From a virus, in IMG/VR virus record IMGVR_UViG_3300036761_003285, positions 1-58,224 of that record: a DNA stretch of 58,224 bases; one strand, written 5' to 3'. The notes under the pieces are model-generated. The model was given only the letters and a program-made list of their open reading frames with translations, was not told the origin of the DNA and searched no databases. Shown here in pieces: positions 8,489 to 17,926 of the stretch; positions within the stretch are counted from its first letter, which is position 1; each line of letters opens with the position of its first letter. The position numbers were made by a program, and so were the translations under genes.

Positions 8489-8857
8489 ATGATCAAGCAT
8501 CTTGAAAAACGAGTTGTTGTTGACAACAGGTACGCACTGACTGATATTCATGTTGACGATTTCGTGGGCCCCGGCCGTCGCCGCTATGGCTTGTGGAAGG
8601 CTCCGGCGATCAAGACACTTCCAGAGCTCCCTCTGAGCGAAGGTACGTACTTTAGGTACACAATCACTGCTGCAGATATCGGACGAATTGATCTCATTGC
8701 TTGGAGACACTATCAGGACGTGAATCTCTGGTGGGTCATTGCCCGGTGTAACGGGATTGCGAACCCGTTTGAGGATTTGGTCATAGGGCGGGTTCTTCTG
8801 ATTCCATACAAAGCGCTGGTGGTACAGGCCATCGAGCAAGGTAGAACTTTCGTATGA
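8489..8857 (+). CDS. LysM/gp53-like baseplate wedge protein
   Basis: 122 residues. The C-terminal half (DLIAWRHYQDVNLWWVIAR, then NGIANPFEDLVIGRVLLIP) has the LysM-like pattern of tail X and T4 gp53-type baseplate proteins, in which a residue pair such as LW precedes a strand ending in LxIP. It probably joins wedge or hub parts. Ribosome site AGGAG before ATG 8489; four-base overlap with the next gene. Confidence 0.75.
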   Translation: MIKHLEKRVVVDNRYALTDIHVDDFVGPGRRRYGLWKAPAIKTLPELPLSEGTYFRYTITAADIGRIDLIAWRHYQDVNLWWVIARCNGIANPFEDLVIGRVLLIPYKALVVQAIEQGRTFV

Positions 8858-10005
8858 TAATTGCTGATACTGTAGATGTTCAGGTGGGTGGCAACACTGT
8901 GAATTTTCAAAAGGTGGGTTCGCTTTCCGTTCGAGTATTCGAATCGATCTATGGCAAGTCTCAGTATCATCTTCGCTTTATGGACAGGGATGCGTCGCGG
9001 TGGAACAAGATCGCACAACAGACCGATATCTTAGTGAATATACGAATAGGTGCTGTTACGAACGTTGACACAAAGGGATTTTGGTCGAAGTGGAAGGAAG
9101 CAAGAGTTACAGGGTTGAAGCTTGTGTCGACCGCGGACAAGATTGATGTGACAATCACTGCCGAAGACGAGTTTTTTGACTTCAAAAGAAGGGCCACTCA
9201 GCGAGTCTTCATCAAGAAGTCCATTTCGGAGATGATCGAAGCTATTGCCAAAGAATACATTCTTGATACTGACCTGATTGAGACCACTGACAAGTATACA
9301 CTTCGGCAGGGATGGATGACTGATTTTGAGTTTCTTACCGAAGAGTTGCTTCCTCGAGCGCGGGCAAAGAATCCTGAGGAAGTTTTTCTTCTTTACATCA
9401 GACAGGATAGCCCCCCAAAGTTGGTTTTTACTTCGCTGGATAAGCAATCGCGGTCAGGAGAACCAAAGCTGAAGTTTCGTTGGGAGCCCACCGGGGCGTC
9501 GAAATCCGAGTTTGATCCTCTTGGCAGAGCATTCATCACTGAGTATACATCTACAACTAAGTTGGATCCCTCCAACTTCGGGACGAAAACAGTGACATTT
9601 GATGTGAATAAAGCCCAGGGTGTTCCTTACATGGTTTCCTTTCTTGCGAATGATAGTACTTACAACTATCCACTACTCGGAGCAACAAAACCTGACCCGG
9701 TATCGCCCCTGCCCGCAAAAGTGCAGAGCATCTTAATGGACGCTCTCGATCTTGACTTTCCAACTGAGCTCAAGACACGAACAGATTGGAAGTTGCGAAT
9801 GAATGAGCGGGTAGCAATTTCAACTCTACTTCTTCATGCCGCACAGATTGGTGAGATAGCCGAGATTGACGCAAAGGTTGTAGGCGGGCAGAAGCTTTTC
9901 AGCTCAGGAAGATATCTGATCTACGCGCTGTATCATATCATTTCTGGTAGAGGTTCGAAAACACTGACATTCTTGGAGCGTCGTGGTACTGTAAAGGGAA
10001 AATAA
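8854..10005 (+). CDS. Baseplate hub protein (gp27 / late control D-like)
   Basis: 383 residues following the LysM-like protein. The pattern of a beta-rich N-terminus (ADTVDVQVGGNTVNF...), a central region with SISEMIEAIAKEYIL near residue 123, and a C-terminal QIGEIAEIDAKVVGG...FSSGRYLIYALYHIISG matches hub proteins of the gpD/gp27 group. There, the last segment is the conserved tail in which the hub gains its loaded LysM partner. It forms the ring on which tube and spike sit. Its stop overlaps the next start (TAATG). Confidence 0.75.
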   Translation: MIIADTVDVQVGGNTVNFQKVGSLSVRVFESIYGKSQYHLRFMDRDASRWNKIAQQTDILVNIRIGAVTNVDTKGFWSKWKEARVTGLKLVSTADKIDVTITAEDEFFDFKRRATQRVFIKKSISEMIEAIAKEYILDTDLIETTDKYTLRQGWMTDFEFLTEELLPRARAKNPEEVFLLYIRQDSPPKLVFTSLDKQSRSGEPKLKFRWEPTGASKSEFDPLGRAFITEYTSTTKLDPSNFGTKTVTFDVNKAQGVPYMVSFLANDSTYNYPLLGATKPDPVSPLPAKVQSILMDALDLDFPTELKTRTDWKLRMNERVAISTLLLHAAQIGEIAEIDAKVVGGQKLFSSGRYLIYALYHIISGRGSKTLTFLERRGTVKGK

Positions 10006-10646
10006 TGACCCCACAACAATTTCTACAACTACTCAGACAAAGGAAAGTCAAGTACAAGGTGGTTGATCGTTATGTAGATGTAGAAGGTGACTGTAACATA
10101 GGTGGTCTAGGTCTAGTTGAGATTCCCGTACAGTTTCGTGTAGTTACAGGAAATTTCCACTGTGACCACAACCAACTCACGTCACTAGAAGGAGCTCCTG
10201 TTAGTGTGGGTGGTCGTTTCCACTGTGACCACAACCAACTCACGTCACTCGAAGGAGCTCCTGTTAGTGTAGGTGGAGATTTCTACTGTTATTCCAACCA
10301 ACTCACGTCACTTCGTCGCGGTCCTCGAGATGTAGGTGGAGATTTCTACTGTTATTCCAACCAACTCACGTCACTCGAAGGAGCTCCTGTTAGTGTAGGT
10401 GGTATTTTCTACTGTCACCACAACCTCCTCACGTCACTTCGTCGCGGCCCTCGAGATGTAGGTGGTCGTTTCCACTGTGACCACAACCAACTCACGTCAC
10501 TAGAAGGAGCTCCTGTTAGTGTAGGTGGTGGTTTCTACTGTGACCACAACTCCGTCGAATTCACGGAAGCTGATATCAAACGAGCCATGGAACAGAGTAG
10601 ACATAGTAGTGTTGAAAGTGTGATAGATGGGCTGGTGGGGTGTTGA
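10005..10646 (+). CDS. Leucine-rich-repeat-like protein (copy 2, complete)
   Basis: 213 residues and the complete counterpart of the truncated gene at the window start. Residues 1-48 (MTPQQFLQLLRQRKVKYKVV...) form a unique N-terminal cap; then come about six full 21-residue units with core LTSLEGAPVSVGG or LTSLRRGPRDVGG and F-x-C-x-x-N, then the helical tail SVEFTEADIKRAMEQS. Unit order differs from copy 1 although individual units are almost identical. It sits within the baseplate operon, with its start overlapping the hub stop. Function unknown; a solenoid binding protein or virion decoration is a guess. Confidence 0.9.
   Translation: MTPQQFLQLLRQRKVKYKVVDRYVDVEGDCNIGGLGLVEIPVQFRVVTGNFHCDHNQLTSLEGAPVSVGGRFHCDHNQLTSLEGAPVSVGGDFYCYSNQLTSLRRGPRDVGGDFYCYSNQLTSLEGAPVSVGGIFYCHHNLLTSLRRGPRDVGGRFHCDHNQLTSLEGAPVSVGGGFYCDHNSVEFTEADIKRAMEQSRHSSVESVIDGLVGC
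10147..10551 (+). repeat. 63-bp tandem repeat array, copy 2
   Basis: Six complete 63-bp in-frame units plus a partial first unit. The SLRRGPRDVGG variant occurs twice here and once in copy 1. Units such as GGIFYCHHN followed by SLRRGPRDVGG are shared with copy 1 in a different order, as expected from recombination between repeats. Confidence 0.9.
10506..10640 (+). repeat. 135-bp direct repeat, right copy
   Basis: Matches 514-648 except at one base (a at 10603). Same orientation and same reading frame as the left copy. Beyond 10640 the two sequences diverge at once (tgttgag here, cagcc-type context in the left copy differs), so the end is sharp. Confidence 0.9.
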
Positions 10647-10648
10647 GT

Positions 10649-13045
10649 ATGGATTTGTATTCACTACTTCCGGCTGTCATCAGATTCAAAGACTCGCTCA
10701 CTAAGGGAAGTGTCGGTGAGGGCGTCGTTGAGCGAATCATCTACATGATGGAGCAGGAAGGAGAAACAACAGGAGATCTCATAGCGGGGTTACTTGATCA
10801 GATCAATCCTGATGAATGCGATGCAAAGTTCTTGATCTACATCTCGTTGACCCTCGGGTTTGCCGTTTCAGAGAATGCCGGTCAACCTCCGTCTGAAGAC
10901 TTTGCCCGTTGGTTTACAAAGAATCTCGTCAATTTCTACAAGATACGCGGGCGTCCGTTCTCATGGAAGAAGCAGTGGCAGTACTTAGAGACTGGTGGTG
11001 ACAGATATCTTGAGGCCTGGGAGCTGTGGAAGGACATTCCATACGAGAGGGGTCACTACTATAGGTACGGCGGCGGGGATGCGTACTATGGGCTACTTCA
11101 TGCTGCCCGTGTAGATCTCTTTAGAGAGATCAGCGGCATCAAAGAGTTCCTGCCTGTTCTCGAAGCCATGGGTCACATGCCTACTATTGAGTGGGTTCGG
11201 CCGATCCATGTTCTGCTTCGGATGAACTACTTCACTCCTGATTTCTACGAGACCGCCGAGTTGATCTCGGATGACAATCGTGATTTTGAAGCGCTTTACC
11301 AGCCCGCAGATCAGTTGTTGAATCCATCAGATGAGTTGGACATCATCATTTCCTGTCTTGCCTCGTGTGAAACAGTGTGTGAGTCCGGGCAAGAAACAGG
11401 CTGCCTGACTTCATGCGAAGCTGATTGTGAACCGATGTACGAAGCAGCCGGCCCGCCCGGCCCGCCCGGACCCCCGGGCCCGCCAGGAGGACCCGGAGCT
11501 GATGGGTGCGACGCATGCGTTCAAGGTGTGGTCTTCCCATCAGATTCAGGAGGGAAGATTGTTATTGTACTTTTCGACTACTTTGAATGCTGGGAAGTGG
11601 GAGAGTTGATCTGCGTTGAGATTCTTGATAAGCCATCTGGTCCTGTCCCGCCCACTGCTCCAAACCTCTTTAAGTTCGAGACAACCATAACCCAGATTGA
11701 GCACTACGGCGGTGTTCTGGCAAAGATTCATCTGGACAAGTTCCAGGCAGGCACAGGCATCAAGACTGATGATTATGCGATTGTGTGCCATGGAGCGTGT
11801 TCTTGTGACGCTTGTGAAACGCAAACAACCTTTGACGCGTCCACAGGAGCTCAGCTAATCACGTTCGAAACTCACAATCCATACTGCTGGCGGAAAGATG
11901 AGCCTGTCTGTGTCTATGTTCCTGATCCTACGTGGAGATATGTCAGTACAGGCAATGTAACACAGAAGCCTACTTTCAATCTGTCAAAAAAGAAGTGGTA
12001 CGTTGAGCTTTCCGTTCAGAAGCCGCCCATTGCCAGCGGAACGATCAATCTGAAGATCGTTATCTGCCATGGAGGGTGCCCTTACACAGGACCTACCGGA
12101 CCTCGTGGTCCTACAGGACCAGCCGGGAGACCCACTGGTTTTACTGGTCCTCAGGGTCCTACAGGACCAGCAGGAGGCGGTACCGGAGGAGGCCCCACAG
12201 GACCAACCGGAGAAACTGGTTGTGACGCGTGTGTCATTGCGACGTATCTCGGAGTGGATGGTTCAGGCAGGATCAAATTCACTGTTCCTGATGATGAGCG
12301 ATGTTGGACTGTGGGAGAAGATGTTTGTGTTTCAAACATCATTCCAACGGGCGGTTCTGAACCGCCAAAGAGATTCACTGGTGTAGTGATTGACAAAGGC
12401 GCTGGATACATCACTACGGACATGCTGAATAGCAATGTGTTCATGGATTGGCAGACAAATGAGAAAGCTACAATCTGTCACGGCCCTTGCGCTTGTGATG
12501 CATGTGAAATCGTTACTGATTATGAGACTGAAAGTGCGGGGAAGTGGCTCAAGTTTTATACACTTCACTACCGGTGCTGGAAGGTAGGAGAATCTGTTTG
12601 TGCAAGTGTGATTTCGTGGAATTACCAATCAGATGGTACGATTGCGTCAGTGACAAGATTGCCCAGCCTAAATTGGGAAGTAAAGATTGATCTGGATCTT
12701 GATCCTGCTCATACTGGTTCCTACATCGGCATTGTGACTGAGATTTGTCATGGGAGTTGTGCTCCTACTGGCCCTACTGGCCCTACTGGTGCAGGTTTTA
12801 CTGGTCCTCGTGGTCCCACCGGTCCTGCGGGAAGTGGTACCGGAGGAGGTGGTCCCGGTACTTGTCCTGCTTGCTCTACATATCCACCTCCGGGAACTAT
12901 GAAAGTGCTCTGGCAGACAACAGGGGGGAGTTATCAAACCTCGAAGCCAACGCTCAAGGCTGGGGCGTTCTGGGAAACGACCTTGTATTGTTCTAATAAC
13001 CAGTACTGTTTGGTAAACGATCAAGTTTGTCTGCCACTGACCTGA
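10649..13045 (+). CDS. Tail protein I-like N-terminus fused to collagen-like, Cys-module fibre
   Basis: 798 residues from ATG 10649 (GTG 10640 in frame is unlikely). Residues about 1-240 resemble phage tail protein I / baseplate wedge proteins: a helical start, then RWFTKNLVNFYKIRGRPFSW, a typical feature of that family. After an acidic Cys-rich linker comes collagen-like GPPGPPGPPGPP (DNA about 11448-11500), then four modules with the pattern CDAC...CW-x-x-x-E-x-x-C...ICHGxC and a fifth partial one. GPTGPRGPTGPAG blocks (about 12088-12220 and 12763-12860) separate them in pairs. Likely a trimeric receptor-binding fibre attached to the baseplate. Gly-X-Y tracts in phage fibres form trimeric stalks. 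Confidence 0.75.
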   Translation: MDLYSLLPAVIRFKDSLTKGSVGEGVVERIIYMMEQEGETTGDLIAGLLDQINPDECDAKFLIYISLTLGFAVSENAGQPPSEDFARWFTKNLVNFYKIRGRPFSWKKQWQYLETGGDRYLEAWELWKDIPYERGHYYRYGGGDAYYGLLHAARVDLFREISGIKEFLPVLEAMGHMPTIEWVRPIHVLLRMNYFTPDFYETAELISDDNRDFEALYQPADQLLNPSDELDIIISCLASCETVCESGQETGCLTSCEADCEPMYEAAGPPGPPGPPGPPGGPGADGCDACVQGVVFPSDSGGKIVIVLFDYFECWEVGELICVEILDKPSGPVPPTAPNLFKFETTITQIEHYGGVLAKIHLDKFQAGTGIKTDDYAIVCHGACSCDACETQTTFDASTGAQLITFETHNPYCWRKDEPVCVYVPDPTWRYVSTGNVTQKPTFNLSKKKWYVELSVQKPPIASGTINLKIVICHGGCPYTGPTGPRGPTGPAGRPTGFTGPQGPTGPAGGGTGGGPTGPTGETGCDACVIATYLGVDGSGRIKFTVPDDERCWTVGEDVCVSNIIPTGGSEPPKRFTGVVIDKGAGYITTDMLNSNVFMDWQTNEKATICHGPCACDACEIVTDYETESAGKWLKFYTLHYRCWKVGESVCASVISWNYQSDGTIASVTRLPSLNWEVKIDLDLDPAHTGSYIGIVTEICHGSCAPTGPTGPTGAGFTGPRGPTGPAGSGTGGGGPGTCPACSTYPPPGTMKVLWQTTGGSYQTSKPTLKAGAFWETTLYCSNNQYCLVNDQVCLPLT

Positions 13046-13047
13046 GT

Positions 13048-14439
13048 ATGTCTTCTCCTTGTGATATTGCTACAAAGATGGGACTTGCCAAGGAAGCGAT
13101 TGACGGCCTTGTTAGTCGCTGTTTCACCGGAGTAACTCCCCCAGCAAAAGTTCCTACAGTTTGGTCTGACATGTGTGGTGACACGAGCGTCAGTCTGGCT
13201 CGCCAGATGTATGTGGATGTCGTGGCCCTGGTGGCAAGAACAGATAACACAGGCCATTTAACTGGTTGGGTTGATCCCGGAGCTCCTCCTACTTGTATCA
13301 CAGGTGCTTGGCTTGATAGCTTCATTGCTGCAGTCAATGCAGTTCTGTGTGAGTGTTGTCCTGATGGGATGGATGATTGCACAAGCAACTATTCTCCCTC
13401 AAGCACGCTTCAGATCAAGATCTGCTATCGTTCAGTCACGCTTACTTGGGACGGGGAAGCTGATGATTATTGGGTTGAGTACTGTTTTGTCGCTCCTCCG
13501 TATCCTTCGTATCCGTATATCTGCCTTCAGAAAACTGAAATGCCCGGTTCGTGTATAAAGTCAGGGAATAGTGGCTGGATAACTCCAAAAACTTACACAA
13601 TCCCTGCTGATACGGCTTGCAGTCGTTCAGAAAACTGGTGCTTGTACTGGCGTGTTAAGCCGAGATGTTGTGACAGAACGGAGGGAGATCCTTGTCCTAC
13701 TTGGGAGGAGGGGCCTTTTTCTGCAATCCAAAAAATACCTGTTGAAAATGGAAACGAGGGGTTCGCACCAGATGGATATCTTGATTGGTATCCGCCCGGA
13801 TCGAACTGTATTCCTTGCAGCGGAAGTTCAAAGCTTTGCGTGAAGTGGAAAGTTGGTCCTTGTTCTCGGCTTCTCAAACTCTGGGTGCGTCTCTTCACTG
13901 GTGGTGGAGCATGGACGGAAATAGTTCTAGATCAAATTGACGTTACAACGCAGAAGCAAGGGCAATCAGAGTATCCAATCAATCCAGCGTGGTGCACAGG
14001 AGGGGGGCCGTATGTGTCCGCGTGTGTTTTTGGAAAAGTATTCTCGAGCTCAGGAGTTGAGTGTGATATTCGTACTACGTCAACACTTCCTTTTCTGCCT
14101 CCTGGTCCTAGTTGTGCTTCGATGAATGGGTGTCAGGGTACTCATCAGCCATGCACGCCCGGGGCGATTTACCCGCTTACTTCATGGATAGTTATTAACG
14201 GAGGTCCAACCAAGAATCTGACGCCGTGGAAATGTGCGGGAGCGCCCGGCGGAGTACTCTACACGGTCTGGAGAGTAGTTGAGACAGTATACAACAGAAC
14301 TTATGCGTACGGGAATGTCAGTCAAGTTGCCACGCCCGACTGCCCGAACGGATTCCAGCTTATTGATCTTCCACCGTCGTGGACCCCCGAATACTTTACA
14401 TATCCCGGTTATATGAGACTTGAACTCGGTTGTTTCTGA
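13048..14439 (+). CDS. Cys-rich putative tail fibre or virion protein
   Basis: 463 residues from ATG 13048, directly after the collagen-like fibre (a TTG at 13027 would overlap it). About 30 cysteines are spread along the chain, often as CC or C-x-x-C (LCECCPDG, RCCDRTEGDPC, CIPCSG). The middle looks like repeated beta-domains of fibronectin type III flavour (VTLTWDGEADDYWVEYCF; LCVKWKVGPCSRLLKLWV). No enzyme motif and no signal peptide. Context suggests a second component of the host-contact apparatus. The cysteine abundance, shared with the upstream fibre, is unusual for a cytoplasmically folded phage protein. Confidence 0.65.
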   Translation: MSSPCDIATKMGLAKEAIDGLVSRCFTGVTPPAKVPTVWSDMCGDTSVSLARQMYVDVVALVARTDNTGHLTGWVDPGAPPTCITGAWLDSFIAAVNAVLCECCPDGMDDCTSNYSPSSTLQIKICYRSVTLTWDGEADDYWVEYCFVAPPYPSYPYICLQKTEMPGSCIKSGNSGWITPKTYTIPADTACSRSENWCLYWRVKPRCCDRTEGDPCPTWEEGPFSAIQKIPVENGNEGFAPDGYLDWYPPGSNCIPCSGSSKLCVKWKVGPCSRLLKLWVRLFTGGGAWTEIVLDQIDVTTQKQGQSEYPINPAWCTGGGPYVSACVFGKVFSSSGVECDIRTTSTLPFLPPGPSCASMNGCQGTHQPCTPGAIYPLTSWIVINGGPTKNLTPWKCAGAPGGVLYTVWRVVETVYNRTYAYGNVSQVATPDCPNGFQLIDLPPSWTPEYFTYPGYMRLELGCF

Positions 14440-14441
14440 CA

Positions 14442-15311
14442 ATGAAGCTGCTCGAAAACGCCCACATGCCATACGTAGCGGTGATAAGCTCCGTCCCCCA
14501 TCTGTTCTTCTGCAGAGGGAGCAGGAAAACATCCACTTTTGGAGAAAGTACGTATTCATATGTGGACTGGCACATATACTGCGCTCTTCTTAGAGACCCT
14601 TCAATTTCTGTTCAACTCGCGCAAGGGCGTTTTGTTGAACCAGTAATTCAGTGCAACCCCTGTGTGCGCACTGAAGAAGGGCTGGTAAAACTAAGCTTTG
14701 TTTGTTCGGAAGTTCGAAGAAACACACCAACAAATTACTTGCTTTACACTCTGTCGGGCTCTTCTCTTGCTGATCTTAGCAATTTCTCTTTTGTGAACAT
14801 AGGTGCATACAGAATGTTCAACGGCGTGACACTTTCTGGTTGTACTGTTTTCTGCCGTTTGAGTGATATTCGTGTGAATCGAAAGGACGGTGGAGTAGAT
14901 GCGTTTCGAACCAGTTTTGATGAGGTGCTTCGAGTAATTCAAGGACGAAGCTCTTCAGAGATTATTGTCACCGGAAGGTCTGGTGCGGAGTATCGATCAG
15001 TTCTGTTTGATCTCGAAGACTACAAGTGTAAAGGGGAGATTTTTGCCGATCGAAATCCCGTGTACAAATGCTGTATCTATGGTGACAAAGTCTATCACGC
15101 TGTTCGAACAGGAGACTTTGAGGGCCGAGAGATTCACTCAGGGGATTTGTCGATTGAGCCTTGTAACATAACATTCACAGTTTCAGACAATTTGCGAAAT
15201 TCGCAACGTCCAGTTTCCGACAGAGAGATCATGACAAAGATCTTGTCTATGGGCGTGAATAACATGTCTGCTGGAGTTCTCAAAGGTCTCCTTGAAAAGG
15301 AGTTGGTATAA
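14442..15311 (+). CDS. Hypothetical protein, probable tail-associated
   Basis: 289 residues from ATG 14442, two bases after the previous stop. It is beta-rich with scattered Cys, and its C-terminal 35 residues (SDREIMTKILSMGVNNMSAGV) look helical. I recognise no family. It is co-transcribed with fibre and glycosyltransferase genes and could be a virion or chaperone protein. Its stop overlaps the next start by one base (AATGG). Confidence 0.55.
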   Translation: MKLLENAHMPYVAVISSVPHLFFCRGSRKTSTFGESTYSYVDWHIYCALLRDPSISVQLAQGRFVEPVIQCNPCVRTEEGLVKLSFVCSEVRRNTPTNYLLYTLSGSSLADLSNFSFVNIGAYRMFNGVTLSGCTVFCRLSDIRVNRKDGGVDAFRTSFDEVLRVIQGRSSSEIIVTGRSGAEYRSVLFDLEDYKCKGEIFADRNPVYKCCIYGDKVYHAVRTGDFEGREIHSGDLSIEPCNITFTVSDNLRNSQRPVSDREIMTKILSMGVNNMSAGVLKGLLEKELV

Positions 15312-15754
15312 TGGGTTGTTGTGGAGACAAAGTCCCGAAGGTGCACTCGTTGCAGGCGGTAGTGGTAAACACACCACAAAACTTGATTCCTGTTACCTCT
15401 GTTCCTCCAATCAATCCAGAACTGAGGCTTCAGTTCGAGGCTTTTATTCGAGGTGGTGAGGTCACCCGCCCCTCTTGCAAGAACTGTGCTTGCAAACATC
15501 TTTCCCAGGCTCGCGCAATCATCAGCGAGAAGCAGAAAGCTCCTGAGTACAGACACTACTACTGGTTTGCCATGGGTCACATTGCCGAAGCAGAGGACGA
15601 GCTCGTTCGTTCCTACCCACAGATGGCTGCGGTGATCCGAGCAGAACGACTCAAGCTTGAGCATGACCCAAACTACTTGATATCTTTCGAGAGTCTAGTT
15701 GATGCCGTAACAAGCCTGCCCGACGCACAATTTGGGCCTGCAGAGAAGAAGTGA
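15311..15754 (+). CDS. Hypothetical protein with CxxCxC cluster
   Basis: 147 residues. The N-terminus is MGCCGDK; near residue 56 a CKNCACKHL cluster precedes a helical block (YYWFAMGHIAEAEDELVRSY) of the kind seen in small phage proteins of unknown function that sit near glycosyltransferases. The cysteines could bind a metal. The 3' end is six bases before the next start. No function assigned. Confidence 0.6.
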   Translation: MGCCGDKVPKVHSLQAVVVNTPQNLIPVTSVPPINPELRLQFEAFIRGGEVTRPSCKNCACKHLSQARAIISEKQKAPEYRHYYWFAMGHIAEAEDELVRSYPQMAAVIRAERLKLEHDPNYLISFESLVDAVTSLPDAQFGPAEKK

Positions 15755-15760
15755 GGGGTA

Positions 15761-17926
15761 ATGGCTTTGTGGTACGAGTGCGGTGCTGGATTTGTAAAAA
15801 CCCAAGTTGCCAGGGCAACAATTGGGGCAGATGTTTACTTGTGTTGCCCCGGGCCCTCTCTTGCCAAAGTCAATGATTTAGATCTTCATATTCCCGGAGT
15901 GGTGGTAGCCGCAATCAACACAGCATATCCAAAGATTAGACCGAATATCTGGTTGGGATTGGATGAACCGCAGTGTTACGACCGTCGCCTGTGGTTTGAG
16001 GGATTTGTGAAGATTACTCGAGGAAATTATAAGTTACTTGAGTGTGAAGGGAAGCCCATCAAAGATCTACCTTTCGTGTTTTTTGCTGACTGTGATTCAC
16101 CGAGTGCTGGAATTCGTGAAGTTGACTACATCCTTCAGCAGCGCGCTCACGATGTGAGGTTTGTTTGGGCGAAGAACACCTTGGTGTTTGCAATTCATGT
16201 TCTTGTGTGGTTAGGGGCTCGAAAGATCCATTTTGTTGGTTGTGATATGGGCGGGAACAAAGACTACTACGATTCTCGCATTCTTTCTGATGAAGAGCGG
16301 GCGAAGAATCAACTGCTCTATACACAGCAAGTTGAGTGGTTGCGTGAGTTTGTCCTGAAAGCCAAGGTTAGTGCAATCGAGTGCGTCAGTTGTACGGAAG
16401 GGTCTCCGTTGAATTCGATTATGCCATTTGTTCAACTAAGTGATGCTCTGAAAGCCTCTCGGAAACAGGCGCCCGAAGAGGCAGGTGAACTGATGCATTC
16501 GTCGAAATCATTTGAAGTTACAGCGACTCGAGAGTGGGCTAATGTTGTTCCTACGATTCCCGAAGCTGTGATGGTGGGAATCTCAAAGGCTGATGAAGAT
16601 CTCATTGATTGGTGGTGGTATTGGTTTTCAAAGACAAACTCTTACCCCGTACAGTTTGTTGATTTTGGCATGTCTGAAGAGGCCAGAAAGAAGTGTCGTT
16701 CTCTTGGTACTGTGATAGATCTCAATGACCCAATCAAAGAAGACGGGCAGCGGGGCTCGCTGAGAAAGCCGTTTGCTGCGCTTCTGACACACGCTGCACG
16801 GACAGTTTTCACAGATATTGATGCCGAGATTCGTGGCAATCTTGTATCTTTGTTCAAGCAAGATCTTGGTCCTCGAAAGTTCGCTGCAGCACAAGATTGG
16901 GCTGCTTCGCTAGCCTATCGAAAGAAAAACCCAAACACGGGACCTGTCATTTGCTCGGGTGTGTTTGTCTTTGATTACGGATCTGAAGTTGTAAAGAAGT
17001 GGGCTGATGCCATTCATACCCAGAAGGCAAAGTACAATGGTGATCAGTTGTATCTCAATGAGCTCTACTACAAGTGCGGCCTGTCAGACATCGTCCTTCT
17101 TGATGGCAAGGTTCATCGAACGCCACAGGAAGGCGATGATCCCGGAGTGTTGATCATGCACTACGGGGGCACGGCAAAGAATGCAGCCAGACGCGCGTGG
17201 GCTGCATTCAATTCAGGAATTCTTAGTGACCTATCCAAGGCCTATGAGTACAACTGGCGCCAGGCTTCGTTCAGTTTCACAAGAGGTGTAATTCTGGGGG
17301 CAGATCAAGCACAGGAGTGGATGCTCGAATGGTGGTGGGAGAACTACGATGCGCATAATACTCTACCTGTTTGCTTTGTTGATTTTGGTATGACCAAAGG
17401 GGCGCTTGATTGGTGCAGGCATCACGGAACAGTTACAGACCCAATTCACTTTGGTGGATACGCATGGTTCAAGAAGCCTTTGGCTACACTTGAAACCGTA
17501 TTTGCGAAAACGATCTGGCTCGATATAGACTGCCAAGTTCTGGGCAATCTTGATCCGCTCTTTGAGTACTGTAAAAGCAACGGTATCGGCATGACAGTGG
17601 ATCGAGGAACACCTGATCGGTACAAGCAGAGGTTGCCTCCCGAGGCAACCATCTACAACAGCGGCTGCATCGTGTACAACTTCAGAGACCCGGTCATGCC
17701 CCAGTGGGCGAAGATGACAGCGATCGTCTACGAGCAGCAGCCCGGGGATCAAGAAACGCTGGCACTGACGCTCAGAAGGTATGCAGTCGGCAGGATTCGT
17801 TCTATACCGAAAGAGCTTGTTCGACTACGCCTCGAAGAAGACGGCCCATGTATTGTGAGGCATTGGACTGGGCCCGTCGGCAAGGACAGAATCAGAGCAA
17901 TGAGTGTACAGGCAGAACTCAGATGA
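15761..17926 (+). CDS. Three-domain glycosyltransferase (DUF115-like plus two GT8-like domains)
   Basis: 721 residues. Residues 1-245: CCPGPSLAKVND (28-39), AINTAY and FVGCDMGGNKDYYD (158-171), the pattern of DUF115/Maf-type sugar transferases. Residues about 265-490 and 505-715 are two homologous GT-A-like domains. Each has a W-W-W helix (DWWWYWFSKTNSYPV; EWWWENYDAHNTLPV), then F-V-D-F-G-M, and a metal-binding DxD (TDIDAEIRGNL, D352/D354; LDIDCQVLGNL, D588/D590). Each also carries a late GDQ motif that fits GT8-type enzymes. The following gene is a third copy of this domain. Acceptor unknown; virion proteins or host surface glycans are both possible. Confidence 0.75.
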   Translation: MALWYECGAGFVKTQVARATIGADVYLCCPGPSLAKVNDLDLHIPGVVVAAINTAYPKIRPNIWLGLDEPQCYDRRLWFEGFVKITRGNYKLLECEGKPIKDLPFVFFADCDSPSAGIREVDYILQQRAHDVRFVWAKNTLVFAIHVLVWLGARKIHFVGCDMGGNKDYYDSRILSDEERAKNQLLYTQQVEWLREFVLKAKVSAIECVSCTEGSPLNSIMPFVQLSDALKASRKQAPEEAGELMHSSKSFEVTATREWANVVPTIPEAVMVGISKADEDLIDWWWYWFSKTNSYPVQFVDFGMSEEARKKCRSLGTVIDLNDPIKEDGQRGSLRKPFAALLTHAARTVFTDIDAEIRGNLVSLFKQDLGPRKFAAAQDWAASLAYRKKNPNTGPVICSGVFVFDYGSEVVKKWADAIHTQKAKYNGDQLYLNELYYKCGLSDIVLLDGKVHRTPQEGDDPGVLIMHYGGTAKNAARRAWAAFNSGILSDLSKAYEYNWRQASFSFTRGVILGADQAQEWMLEWWWENYDAHNTLPVCFVDFGMTKGALDWCRHHGTVTDPIHFGGYAWFKKPLATLETVFAKTIWLDIDCQVLGNLDPLFEYCKSNGIGMTVDRGTPDRYKQRLPPEATIYNSGCIVYNFRDPVMPQWAKMTAIVYEQQPGDQETLALTLRRYAVGRIRSIPKELVRLRLEEDGPCIVRHWTGPVGKDRIRAMSVQAELR

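Noticed and set aside
17704-17922. N-terminal extension of the GT8-like gene
   Set aside because: Out-of-frame reading of the previous glycosyltransferase; ATG 17923 forms the usual ATGA junction and aligns with the paralogous domains.
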